Shown: positions 31,355-43,600 of the stretch, piece after piece | How positions within the stretch are numbered: position 1 is the first letter of the stretch | Layout of the letters: each line of letters begins with the position of its first letter | Assembly (NCBI GenBank): GCA_021018995.1 | Contig: CM037589.1 | Span: 62,592,568-62,656,567, forward strand | Length of the DNA stretch: 64,000 nt | Source of the DNA: Chloranthus sessilifolius | Taxonomy: Eukaryota > Streptophyta > Magnoliopsida > Chloranthales > Chloranthaceae | Direction of reading: 5' to 3' | The notes under the pieces: model-generated | The model's database searches: none | The model's input: only the letters and a program-made list of their open reading frames with translations | What the model was told of the DNA's origin: nothing | Translations under genes and position numbers: made by a program

Positions 31355-31619
31355 CTTAATTAATTAATTCAATAAATAATTCATCTCCTTTGTTGTTTTC
31401 ATTAATTACTTTATCGGATAGCTCTAGTCACCCCTACAGGATTACTGAGGGCGCCAACAATGAAAATCAATGACTCACTCAAATAGGTTTGGTCTTAAGA
31501 TCCATTGTCTAAAACATGACCTCTATCGACCCAATCAATGGATTTTAAGGGGCCTCGAAGTTGGGTGTTTTCAGATAACACGTGGGTGCGTTTAGAGTAG
31601 TTAGTCACAATGTTTTCTA

Positions 31620-31770
31620 CTTTGGGGTGGTAGCCCAGTTGATATCCTCCCTCATTAGGACATGAGATAGTTCGTGGGTTGCTTCTTGTGTGAATAAGGT
31701 GAGAGTTGGTTGTGGAAGATTTATTCCCCTATGTAAATGGATTACAACTGCTTTTCATTTTCGCTACCCA
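31620..31770 (+). mobile_element. Possible SINE in the divergent intergenic region
   Basis: GGTGGTAGCCCAGTTGATA (31627) fits a tRNA-type A box and AGTTCGTGGGTTGC (31669) is a weak B box. This spacing is typical of tRNA-derived SINEs. There is no clear tail or target duplication. Confidence 0.4.
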
Positions 31771-32445
31771 AAATTGTACAGATTGGTGGCATTAGTGTGC
31801 CGGTAAGCCGCTAAGGTTTATTTGGTGATCAACCCTTAGCCCGATTTAAAAATAGACTATGTATTTTAGGGCCATATGATATTAGAAAGTACAATTTGAG
31901 TCGTCTGATTTAAAACTTATGATTTATAGATTCTTAGTAAATAAGATTAACACAAAATATAATCTCTATTATGTGATTAAATATAGTCAAGGTTATTATT
32001 TGATTCAAGACAATAATAGATCATGTAATAAATGTCGCATTTTACTTTAATCTTATCACACTAAGAATTTGTAGATTATAACTTTAAATCAAATGGCTTA
32101 GATTATATTTTCATATATCATATATCCCTGAAATGGAAAGTCTTTCCTTAACTTTGGTGCAATCATTTAAAAAGCGTGTGCAAGTAATGATTCTCATTAT
32201 AAATTTCGCACAAAAATATTAATATTGGCAACCTTCCCCTTATTAATTATTAATAATACAAGAGAGAAAGCAAACGGGGAGGAGGATAGAGCACCACCTC
32301 GAGGATGCCAACTAAGCTACCTACTCATAATAATAATAATAAATCTTTTATTATTTTGAAAGAAGAAGAAGAAAGAATGGGAATTCGAATACCGAGCTGA
32401 AATGGAAAGATAGTATTGAGGACTTGGGAGGAGGGAAGAGGATTC
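31771..32445. promoter_or_regulatory. Upstream region of the PBL17-like gene
   Basis: AT-rich, without an ORF. It is the presumed promoter of the plus-strand kinase, lying within the 1.7 kb that separates its ATG from that of the divergent STY13-like gene. An AAT run lies at 32329-32342 and a GAA run at 32362-32373. No TATA box is assigned with confidence. Confidence 0.4.
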
Positions 32446-32527
32446 ATGGGTAACTGTTTGGCTTGTGCTCCTGCTGCTGCTGTTGCTGTTGTTGCTGCTG
32501 TTGCACCTCCTCCTCCTCCTCCTCCTC

Positions 32528-32563
<36 letters not shown>

Positions 32564-32600
32564 GGGAAGATGAAGCACCAGCTATTTTTTTTTATCCTTG
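32446..32600 (+). CDS. PBL17: PBL17-like kinase, exon 1 (end uncertain)
   Basis: Reads MGNCLACAP, then Ala/Val-rich (GCT/GTT), seven or so Pro (CCT) and eleven Asn (AAT) codons, then [10 protein letters not shown]. The coding microsatellites explain the odd composition. No GT donor in the phase needed for the exon 2 acceptor at 33044 is convincing: the GT at about 32593 is in the wrong phase, and the in-phase GTT codons are weak donors. Either a weak or non-canonical donor is used, or translation starts elsewhere. Confidence 0.6.
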
Positions 32601-35600
32601 TTTCTGATTATTCAACTTTTTATTTTCGAAGATAGTATTCAAAGGGGTCCACTCCGTACTCCCTCCACCCACTTTTAATGGTGGTGCTGGTAGTAGCCTC
32701 CTCCCACCCAATACCCAATTTTAATGGTGGTGCTGGCAGTAGCCTCCTCCCACCCAATACCCAATTTTAATGGTGGTGCTGAAAGTAGCCTCCTCCCACC
32801 CAATACCCAATTTTAATGGTGGTGCTGGTAGTAGCCTCCTCCCACCCAATGCCCTACTTTAATGGTGGTGCTGGTAGTAGCCTCCCTACCCCCCAACTAA
32901 ATCTGCTCTTTCCTTATTGTGAAAAGCAGCAATAGCATGGATGCACTTAGATTTCTTAGTATTCACTCACAACTCAACTGAGTTAGCTCTCCTCGCCTAA
33001 GTGCCTAACCAACAATATCACTTTCTTTATTTCAAAATATGCAGCTCCATCTCCTACCAAACAAAAAACACCTACTGCTTCCCACATCCACAATTCACCA
33101 ACTTGTGCTACCAACTCCCAAGGACGTCAAAAGCTTCCGCCAAATCACTCGATATAACACTAATCTCAACATTCATTTCACCTATAATGAGATGAAATTG
33201 GCAACCAACAACTTTCGGCCAGATCAAATTATCGGTGAGGGAGGTTTTGGAATCGTCTATAAAGGAGTTATAGATGAGAATGTCAGGCCAGGCTTCAATT
33301 CCACTCAAGTTGCCGTTAAGGAGCTCAATACAGAAGGCTTCCAGGGTGACAGGGAATGGCTGGTGCTTCTCTTTTTTAATCTCTATTGTTTAAATACTAT
33401 TTCCTTCTTACTTTCTTAGATTGTGAACAACTTGCATCTGTGGTGGTGACTGGTGATAGATGATAATAATGGATTTCTTCTTCTTCTTTTTTTCTCTTGT
33501 TAAATTTTTTTTTTTTTTATATCTATGATTTTATGGAAGTGAGATGTTCAGACATGTCCAATTAAGATAGTTTCAGATTTGCACTGTCTTTTCACACAAG
33601 GTTAAGGCTGTGTTTTACCTCTTTAGAGCGGCTCTTTCACTCTTTGGCACCATCGGAGAACTGCTTTTACGTTTGGTAACTCAGCTCCTCGCCTAATTTG
33701 TTCTGACAGGAAGCTGTTGTAAGTGATAAAATCTGCTCTGGGAGAGAGCTGCTTCTGTTCTTATAAGAGCTAACCCAAACACAACCTAAACACCTTCAGC
33801 AACCTTGGCATTTCTTCATCTTTTGTGACCAATTACCAACTACCTGAGTTTCAAATCCAGACATATCTAACCAAGATTGGAAATTTCGGTATTGAAGTCC
33901 ATGTTGTTTGGATTTGATATCGATAAGTAGTCTTGGTATCATTCTATATGGTTTGAATTGGAGGATACAGTCACTACAGTGTGAAAAAAGCCCACATCTC
34001 TTTGCATCATATTCAATGCAACTGGATTCAGGGTAGTGTTAGGTTGTGATACAGAGACTTATTAATATATAGGTCTCCATATCTATTTCCAAATTTCAAT
34101 ACATGTCTTTGGCCAAATCATTTCTCTCGTAAAAAGGATTAGAATGTAAAGATAAATGGGACTGTTTTGGACCAAGATATTTGAAACTTCAATTTGTCAT
34201 AAGGTAGTTTGATCTAATATCTATGTTGATGAACATTGGTGAGCAAGAAAAGATGTAGAACTGAATTTATGTTATATTACACATTGCTCGGAGAGTAGGT
34301 AGTGATAGGATGGATAACTGTGAAGTGCGAACTAACATTCAAACATGAAACACTGAAAGGAGGAAAAGCACACCTCAGTTTTTCTTCTGATATTAATGCC
34401 TTTAAGGGGGTGCACTTGAACTATATGAGAATCTTAATATTTAAAAATCAAAGCATAAGCACCTCTAGATCCACAGCTGACTGTAAAACATTATGGAATA
34501 TTATACAATCCTTCCATCTCCATGCATACACACAAAGAAGGTCAAATCCTTTTATAAAGAGTTTGGTGACTTTTTCTTCCAATACTACTTGTTGGCAAGT
34601 GTAATAGCATAGAAACTACTCCTACAACTACAATTTACAAATTTAGAAAATCAGACAATATGTTTTGTACAATTCGTTTTATCGCATGGATTGCATCTGA
34701 TCCCATTACCAAGGCTTGAAGGATGTAATACCTGTGTGTATGAATTGGAATAGGCAGGAATAGAATATGTGAACCAGACAACACTTTGATTAATACATTT
34801 TCAAACCACCAGAGAGGGTTGTGACTGTGAGAGAACTGGGATTATATGGCACCCAGTTTCCATAAATTTAAATTCCAGACTAATTAGTAAGAAATAAACT
34901 GTTGTATGGAAAGCTATAGTTACATGAAGCGAAACAGTTCTGAGGAAGTAGATGCAGGAGCGGATGGGAAAACTGCGAAAAGTTTAAGATATGTCTTTAT
35001 AGTCGACTTAAAAAGGTAACTTATATACTAATCGTGTTAATGAAATCTTACATTCTTTTAAAAGTATTATTTAAAAGAAAAAAACTATAAATAATACAAT
35101 CCAGATTGTGTTCAAGGTGGATTTGATGGAGTCATGGCAGCAGGATCCAGTGAATAAGTGTGTTTGACATAATGCTTTGACGTTGTAGAAACTGTAAGGT
35201 GCGTACTCATCATCTTTTGGCTTTTGCAGGCAGAGGTGAACTATCTCGGGCAGCTTGGGCATCCAAATCTAGTCAAACTCATCGGCTACTGCTGTGAAAA
35301 TGAGCACAGGCTGTTGGTATATGAATATATGGCTTGTGGGAGCCTGGAAAGGCACCTTTTCCGATGTAAGTATCCGAAGCTATGTGACTGGAAAAAATGA
35401 ACGTGTCTCAATGTACATAGTATCATAGTAAACACATACAGTATTCATTTAGTGGCGCAACCCTGGATTATTCAACCTGCCAACACACCCTTACATGGTA
35501 ATATTGACAAACACTTATCATTTCATACAAGTGTTTGATGGGAATGTTAAAGCACTATAAATCCTACGAATGAAACAGAGAAACAAGGAGGAAAAATATA

Positions 35601-38600
35601 CTAAGGTTTTGTCTGGACAGGCGTGCCAATGTCTATCTGACAGACATGGCCCACCCTCCAGCACTGTCTGTCTAGGTAATTTGTTTAATTGGGGGACTGC
35701 CCTTGTGCCTTAACTCTCGTGATGGTTTGATATTTCTGTTGCTCTGCTACCGCCTCTTTCCTCACATCTTTTAGTGGCACAGGATCACAACACTAAAGCC
35801 TAATTTTAATGGCTGGGATTAAAAGTTATAATTTTAAATTATAATATATATGTTTAACATGTTGAATTTCCTTAAAGAATAAAGAATTGGATTAGAATAA
35901 TTATGTCTGAATCAGATTAGTGTTCAACCCTGCAACGTGGTCCCTATTAAATTTAGAAACAAAGATCTTAATGATAGATCTTGCTTCCAACTAGTCTAGA
36001 GCAAAATTTAATTTTCAGCAATAAGGAGTTTCAAAATTAACAAAACTTGAAGAATAGTTGAATTGACAAAGAACAATAAATTTAAGAAAGAATCACTTAG
36101 ATGATTGACCTCGCACCAAACTCATCTTTTAGGCTTAACGCATCATAAATATATATTCTCTATCGATTCCTACTTGTTTCTTATTGTGTAAATCAAACAT
36201 CCTAGGTTGCATGGATTCTAAGCAATAAAAACAATGATGAACATGAATAAACATTTAAACATGATGATTAGACATATACAATATTTGAATAGAAATCCAT
36301 TGCTTGCATCCTAGACAAATTCTGAAATTCCTAACAAAATTCTGGATTCTGGACAGATTCTGGATTCCAAACAAATTCTGAATTTTGGACAGATTCTAGA
36401 TTCCAAACAGATTCTGGATTCTGGACAGATTCTGAATTCTAAATAGATTTTGGATTATGGACAGATTCTAAATTCTGCACAGAATTTCGTGATCAATCAC
36501 GAAACCCCATGTGCCATCGAAAACCCACGATTAAGCATAAAAATTTAACAATTTAATATGAAAAATATTCATTAAATGAAATAAACCCTAATTCCTATTT
36601 TATTTTTGTGTTATCTATATTTTCGATTAATCTCAACCATGGGTCAAAAAGTCGTCCGATACCGATATGTATTGCCCGATACGTATCGGTTTTGGACCGA
36701 GGCGGTACGATACATTGTCAATGTATCGTACCCCCTAAAAAACAGGGTAATTATCGTTCGATACGGGCAATGTATCGCCCGTATCGGACGATACGGACGA
36801 TACATTCAAATTATCGGGCAATAATTTCAAATTATCGTTCGGTAATTTGATTTTTGAGTTTTTTGAAAAAAAAATGTATCAAAACGATACATTCAATGTA
36901 TCGGACGATACGCGATACATATCGAACGATACGAACGATAATTTGATTTTTTAGATATTTTGAAGAAAACAAAAATGTATCGGACGATACGCGATACGTA
37001 TCGTCCTGAACTTCAGAATGATACGTATCGAAAATCCGATATTTTGACCCTTGATCTCAACATGATTTCTCCATACATCTAGTCTTCATGTAAAATTTAT
37101 GTAAGTCCTCTCCCTTGATCCAATCTGAAGCACTAATCCGAAATTCGGTCGCGTCGGAAGCTCCTCTTGCGTTCTTCTAAGCCTTCAACCAAAAACTCTA
37201 AGGTTCCTCTTCTAATTCTCCTTCTCTATAATTTTCTCTCTTTCTCTATGAGGTTATTAAGTTATAAGAGTTATGTAAAAATTCAGTAAATTAATCTCTA
37301 TATTTATAATACTATATGGTTTCCTATTTAAGATCTAATTCTATGTAGAAGGCTTTAAGGTTTCCTATTTAATATCTAACTCTATTTAGAATTTCCTATA
37401 TGGGTTTTAAGTGATTCTAGGTCTTTAATTACTTAATGGGTCTTTAATTAGTTATTGGGTTTTTAATTACTTAATGGATCTTTAGTTAATTTACTAACAT
37501 ATTTTAAAAGTCCATTAAACATTACTAAACGCACCCCAATTATTACTAACACATATTTAAAGGCTTTTAGGGTATATTAATTAGATTAATTAATTATCAT
37601 GGGTGATTATAAAATAAAGTAAGCATTACATTCATGCGTAACAACTAATCACATGCATCAAATCAATCAAACTAATCATAATTACAAATCTAGCAAATTA
37701 TTAAGGACTAAATAGAAAATTTCGGTCGTTACAATAAGAGCCTCAGTCATCCTCGATTTAATCTCATTGAATGCCTTAGTCCGGGCATTGATCCATCGGA
37801 ATTTCCCTTTTCTAATGCAATCATTAATCCGGGCAAAAAGAACAATCTTCATTTAATATTAAATAGGAATACATCAGAAGAAAATTTTTCCAGTTGCAGC
37901 CATATATATGCTTTTTTTAACCCCAAAGAAATTTCCTGACATAGTTAGACTCTAACTTGACAAAGAGACCAAAATACTACTTTTGATTTGGGTGTCCCTT
38001 TAGAAATGACACCATCTTTCATATGTGACGGGGATGCCGATATTATAGATATCGGATACGGACCGTTTCGCGTGCACCGACGTCGGCAGAAGCGGAATGG
38101 AAATCGAAACCAAGCGTAAAGGAGGAGAAACCAGGCGTAAAGGAGGGGAAATCGACATTTTCGTTCGATTGAACAAAATTTTCGTTTAATCGAACCCTTA
38201 TTTCAATCAAACAAAATCGCGCGATAATGAATTTTTTTTTTTTTTTTTTTTTTTGAATTCGAACTTATATTTTAGGGGTAAATTTGTCTTTTTTCATTTT
38301 AGGGTTTTATTTTAAGACCTCCTATATAAGGTCTCTCCATAAACAATGTAATTAGTTTTTTATTAATGAAAAAAAGAGATTATGCTTTCTGCTTGAGTGA
38401 GCAACTACGAAGAGTGAATCTTCTTCCCGAGAAGGGTTTGGTGTGAAGCCAAGGGTGCAAAGCCCACAATCTATCATTTACTATCTCTTTTGATCTATCT
38501 TTCTCTATTTTACTTTATTTTTCATAAGCCCTAAATTCAGCCATTACTCTTTCAAATATTCCGAAAATTATAAACCCTAGTTTTCATTTGAATCCTTGAA

Positions 38601-40635
38601 TCGATCCAATTCAATAACCCTAAATCTCACCCTGCCATTAAGCCCACACGAATCAGAATCTTGAAAACACTCGCGATTCCGTCATTGAATCACGAGCGGT
38701 GCCCTAATCTGGGAAACCTAAAGTTCTACCTCTAGGACCGGTCTGCACCGCAACTCTAACGGATCTAGCGCAAAGACTGGACCCTTTCTTGAACCCGAAC
38801 GTGATCTTTCATATGGAAAACAATGAAACCCTAAGGTATTCTCTTTATTTTCATATTCATTGTTCAATTTAATTTAAATTAATTTTGGCAAGTAATTAAT
38901 TCATCGGATTCACGTAGTTTAGGGTCTTGTCTTGCGTCAATATGACTTGGAGTTGATTCACATATCAATCTCTCATGCGTTTTAGAATCTGAAATCTTTT
39001 TGAAAAATTACTTCCGAGTCTCTTTTAGTCATAGGGAACTACTGGTTCACTAATACATTGCAACTTTTGTGACACATCTAATATAACTCCGATAACTCAA
39101 AGTTGCTCAAAGTGTGTCATCAAAATGAAACTATACACATTCTTAACAACTAATGGACCAGAAAGTCAACAGTCCACCATACGATCAACGATTCACAGCA
39201 TTTAATGAGTTATGTGATGTACAATCGCGATCCAACAGTGAAAATGTAGTACAACGGCGATCCATCGGTGAAAAGTAATCTGATGATCGAAGTGGCTCGA
39301 AAATGAAATCTTACGGTCCACATCGTCCTATGTGTGCATATTCTACGATGGCCCAGATGCACACATCGGGCCTTCAATTACCCATCCAAAGTCCACATGA
39401 GGCATAGATCTTTTCAATCTCTTCTTGAGCCTCTAGTACAGCTTGAAGGGCGTGATGTCCGCATCATTCCTTTTACGTAATGAACTGCACTTTCATCTGA
39501 TAAAGACGATGTATTTTCTATTCAATACCTGTACGTGTTCTTATGAACTGCACTTTCATCTGATAAAGACAATGTTTTTTCTATTCAATACCTGTACGTG
39601 TTCATATATAACTAATATAAGCATGTGTTTTTGTTTCTTTGAGAAAAAATGGAAACAGAAGCCGTAATTTCTTTTATGAAAAAGCTAGGATCACACCTAG
39701 AACATTCCACTGTTCATATTACCATTGATTTCTTGAACCATTTATTTCCAAACATGCCTATATCCAAAAATCAAAGCACAAAATTAAACTTTGGTTGTCT
39801 ATTTTCTAAATTTGGTTGTTTCAAATATAAAATAAATAGTTAAATCCTTGTAATTTTCAGAGATCATGTCAGTAAAGAAGTATTTAGGGTCAAGAGTTTT
39901 TTAGAAGTTGGATTGTTTTGACAATGAGAATAAAACAAAAAAACAAATGAAACAATATTTTTATTTTGTGGGAAATTTAGTCAATATATTTTTCAATCAA
40001 GTAAAGAAAGATGGGACATTTGCACCAATGTTCTAATATGGTAAATGATTTACTTTGTTTATATATCACATTTCTACTCTGTTCACAGGGGTATGCCTTA
40101 CAATGCCTTGGCCTACTAGGATGAAGATTGCCTTGGGTGCGGCAAAAGGGCTTGCCTACCTTCATGACGCAGAAAGGTCTATTATATATCGTGACTTCAA
40201 GACATCAAACATCTTGCTGGACACAGTTTGTATCTCTTCCCACTCTTGCAGTTTAAAGCTTGTACTTTTCATTTGAAAATTAGGAATGCTAGAAATATAT
40301 AGAAAGAAAAATCAGGAGATTTCTCTTGAAAATATTTTTTCTGCTAATAACAACCCATTCGATCCTCGTTAGATTGTCAAAAATAAATTTCTGTTATCAC
40401 CATGTACTTTGAGAAGCTAACAATGTAGTGAACTACTCAGCAAAGGGCATTAATACCAATTTTCGCTTTGTTTTGGCAATATATTTGCCTCGGCCTTGTG
40501 CTATTTATGTTCTTCTTAAACGAATTAGTATTTTTTTTTTAATTATAAATAAATAAATAAAACAACCTGTTTAACTCCCACAAGTTTTGAGAGCTAAATA
40601 TGGGTTCCCATTGGGTGGATGGGATTTTAAAGTGT

Positions 40636-40672
<37 letters not shown>

Positions 40673-43600
40673 GAGGGGGAGGGGGAGGGGGAGGGGAGGA
40701 GAGTGTGAGGTTGGTAGAGGTGGTTATAGTTAAGCATTAGAGTCTTTGAGGGTATTAGCTTAGGGTTGTTAAAATGTTTGAAGTGTATTTTCTAGAATTA
40801 GTTTAGTTATTTTTTATATTTTATTATGAGTGATGTAGTGAGGTTGCTTGTAATTTTGTGTGGATCCCACTTGCACCTGTTGGATGCCACTTGTCACTAT
40901 TTCCTCTTTCACTCCTTCCCACGTAACCTTTCCATATACCCATGTTGACCACAGCATTATCTTCACCATCATTAAGGCCTTTTGTAATTCTCCATACATG
41001 CTCTTCATCTTCCCATACACTTCATCATGTTCTGTGCAACCTATTCCCTTCTCCATAAGCCACAGTCAATCATCATCATTTTTCAATCTCATTTCATCTT
41101 CCAAAAACCCATTTTCGTATGTCTTCATTGCACCCATTGAAAGTCATGTATAACTTTATGATCATGTTTGAGAATGTGCTAAAAACGTACGCTGACCCTT
41201 ATATATACATGTAGGGTATTTTCCTTGAAGAACCAAGTCCATATAACTTTTCTTTAACCATTAGAAGTGAGTGGGAATCCAACATCTCATTTCTTGTGCA
41301 AGTGGTGGTAGTTTATTAAGTCTTTTTGTTTAATTTCTTGTAATGTTCTTTGTTGAATGATAATTATATTTTCTTTCCCCATATCTTCATCTTTTAATCT
41401 TTCTTCTTAATTTGGCTGTGCATCATTGAGCTAGTGTAACTTTGTTGCATTAATTGAGAATCGGTTATCCGGATATTGGATATCGTATTTCTATACAAGG
41501 GTAGGGTTGAGTGCAGGGTTCAAAATTTTAGCCGATAATTCAAATTATCGGCAGAATCTTATCAGTTTCGGTTCACACCAAAACGAAAATTTGACCCGAA
41601 ATTTCGATCAAATAATGTATGGAAGGGTAATTTTCAGTCGAAATTCAAAATTTCGTTCAAATTTTCGGTTTCGGTCATTCCCGAAACCGATATTTTGATC
41701 CTTGATTGAGTGTATTGGGTTTAGGGGTGTATTTGTTAGGGTAGGGTTGAGTGTATTAGGTTTAGGGTGGGGGGGAGTCGTCGTGTTTGGTTTTAAGAAG
41801 CCTGTGGTGTGGATCTTTCTTTTGCATCGAGTGTCCCAATGTTTCTTTCTTGTCCTGCCATTAGGGGTTGCTGTTTGTGAGGTTTTGGATGGGAGATTCA
41901 TGGGATGGATTGGGATGTTCGTCTTTGTAGGGATTTGAGGGAGGTGAGATTAGGAGTCTTACACTAGTTGATGGGCTAGGGGCATATGCCCAGCTTAACA
42001 AGGTTGATAAGAGAGTTTTGAGCTTGTGAGTACAATGGGTGATTCTTCGTTAAATTTTATTTTCGATTTTTATGTTTGCAAATCACGGTTTCCATCCATT
42101 GTGCCTCTCGTTAAAGCTCTTCAGACCCTCTCAGGTGCTCAATTTTGCATGGACAGCCACTAGGAATAAAACTTTTACTATATCACTTACAAAATAGGTG
42201 CTCTTAAATGGTGAATAGATGTGGCCTCCCTATGAAGTGCGGACCTACTTTTGACGGGGACGCCGACATCGTAGAAATCGGATATGGACCTTTTCGCGTG
42301 TACCGACGTCGGAAGAAGCGGAATGGAAATCATTAGAACTAGGCGAAAGACGAAATTCTTGAGAAAATGGGAGGAATACAGCAATTTCGATCGATCAAAA
42401 TTTTCGATCGATCAAATTGCCAAATCGATCGATCGACTCGCATCGACAGAGTATAGAGTTATGGAGTGAAAGTTCGACCGATCAAATGGACTATTCGATC
42501 GATCAAAATTTTCAAGTCGATCGATCAAATGTCGACGGCGATTTTTCATAGAAGTATGAAATTTCGATTGATCAATTTTTTTCGATCGATCGAAATCTCT
42601 TCGGGTTGTTTAGTTAATTTAGGAGTTTAATTTCGAACTTCTGTTTTGAGTGTTTATTTGTCTTTTATTTATTAATTGATTTAGGGTTTTCTTTTATTGA
42701 AAGGACTCCTATATAAGGTCCTTAAATTGAACAATGTAAGAAGTTATTGATGATTAATGAAAAGAGCTTTTGCTTGTGTGCTTGAGATGAGCCTCTACGA
42801 AGAGTGATTCTTCTTCCCAAGAAGGGTTTGGTGCGAAGCCAAGGGTGTGAAGCCCGCAATTCTATCTATCTATCTTCATCTTCTCTGCTTGTGTGTTGAT
42901 CCTTACAATCCTAAATCAATCACCATCCCTTTTGAAATCCTAAAACCCTAGTTTTATCCTAAGCCATTGAATCGACCTGATTCAACAACCGTATATCCCA
43001 GCAGAATTATTAAACCCTTCCGCACCAAATATTCAGAGAAAATCAGTGATCCCATCATTGAATTGTGAGCGCCCTAATCTGGGAAAACCTAGAATTCTAT
43101 CTCTAGGATCGATCTACGCTTCAACTTAATGGATCTAGCGCCTGGACTGAACCCTACCTGAAGCATACATGATTCTCTCATGAAATACTACGAAAACTTG
43201 AGGTATTCGTTATATTTTGTGAATTTTATTATTTAATTTAATTCTAATTTAATTCCGGCAAAATCAATCATATCATTCACGTAGTTTAGGAAACCGTCCT
43301 GCGTCAACTTTCTTGTGTTGTTTGGTGTTCATTGGCCCTTTCCCAATTTGTTAGCTAATCTTTTGTAGATTGGGGTTTGGGTCCCCTCACGAAGGCTTGC
43401 CAAACTCTTTGGAAACTCACTTCTATTCCAATTTTAGCATTAGAGTGCATGATTTATTGAGAAGAACAGGAGTTTTATTGATTAGGGGTGAGCTCAAGGA
43501 ACATGGTGTTTAGCATTAAAGAGTGCATCATTTCATTTGGCATAGAAATGAGTTTAGCATGGTGGGCTTCTTCTTCTTGGAGTTTATGGTTGAAAGGAAT

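Larger units (their letters stand above)
35366..40088 (+). other. PBL17-like intron 3
   Basis: 4.7 kb. It contains a short satellite-like block (36311-36490), a hAT-like MITE (36638-37053), a probable LTR piece ending at 37733, a solo LTR (38026-38939) and a 63-bp duplication (39481-39606). Nothing is recognised at 35366-36310 or 38940-39480. Confidence 0.8.

Noticed and set aside
32673-32890. CRISPR-like array
   Set aside because: Units are directly adjacent without unique spacers, and the host is a plant; it is a minisatellite.
36606-36850. ORFs rich in Arg, Tyr and Ile within the CGATACG element
   Set aside because: They are translations of the CGATAC repeats in a MITE with no transposase.
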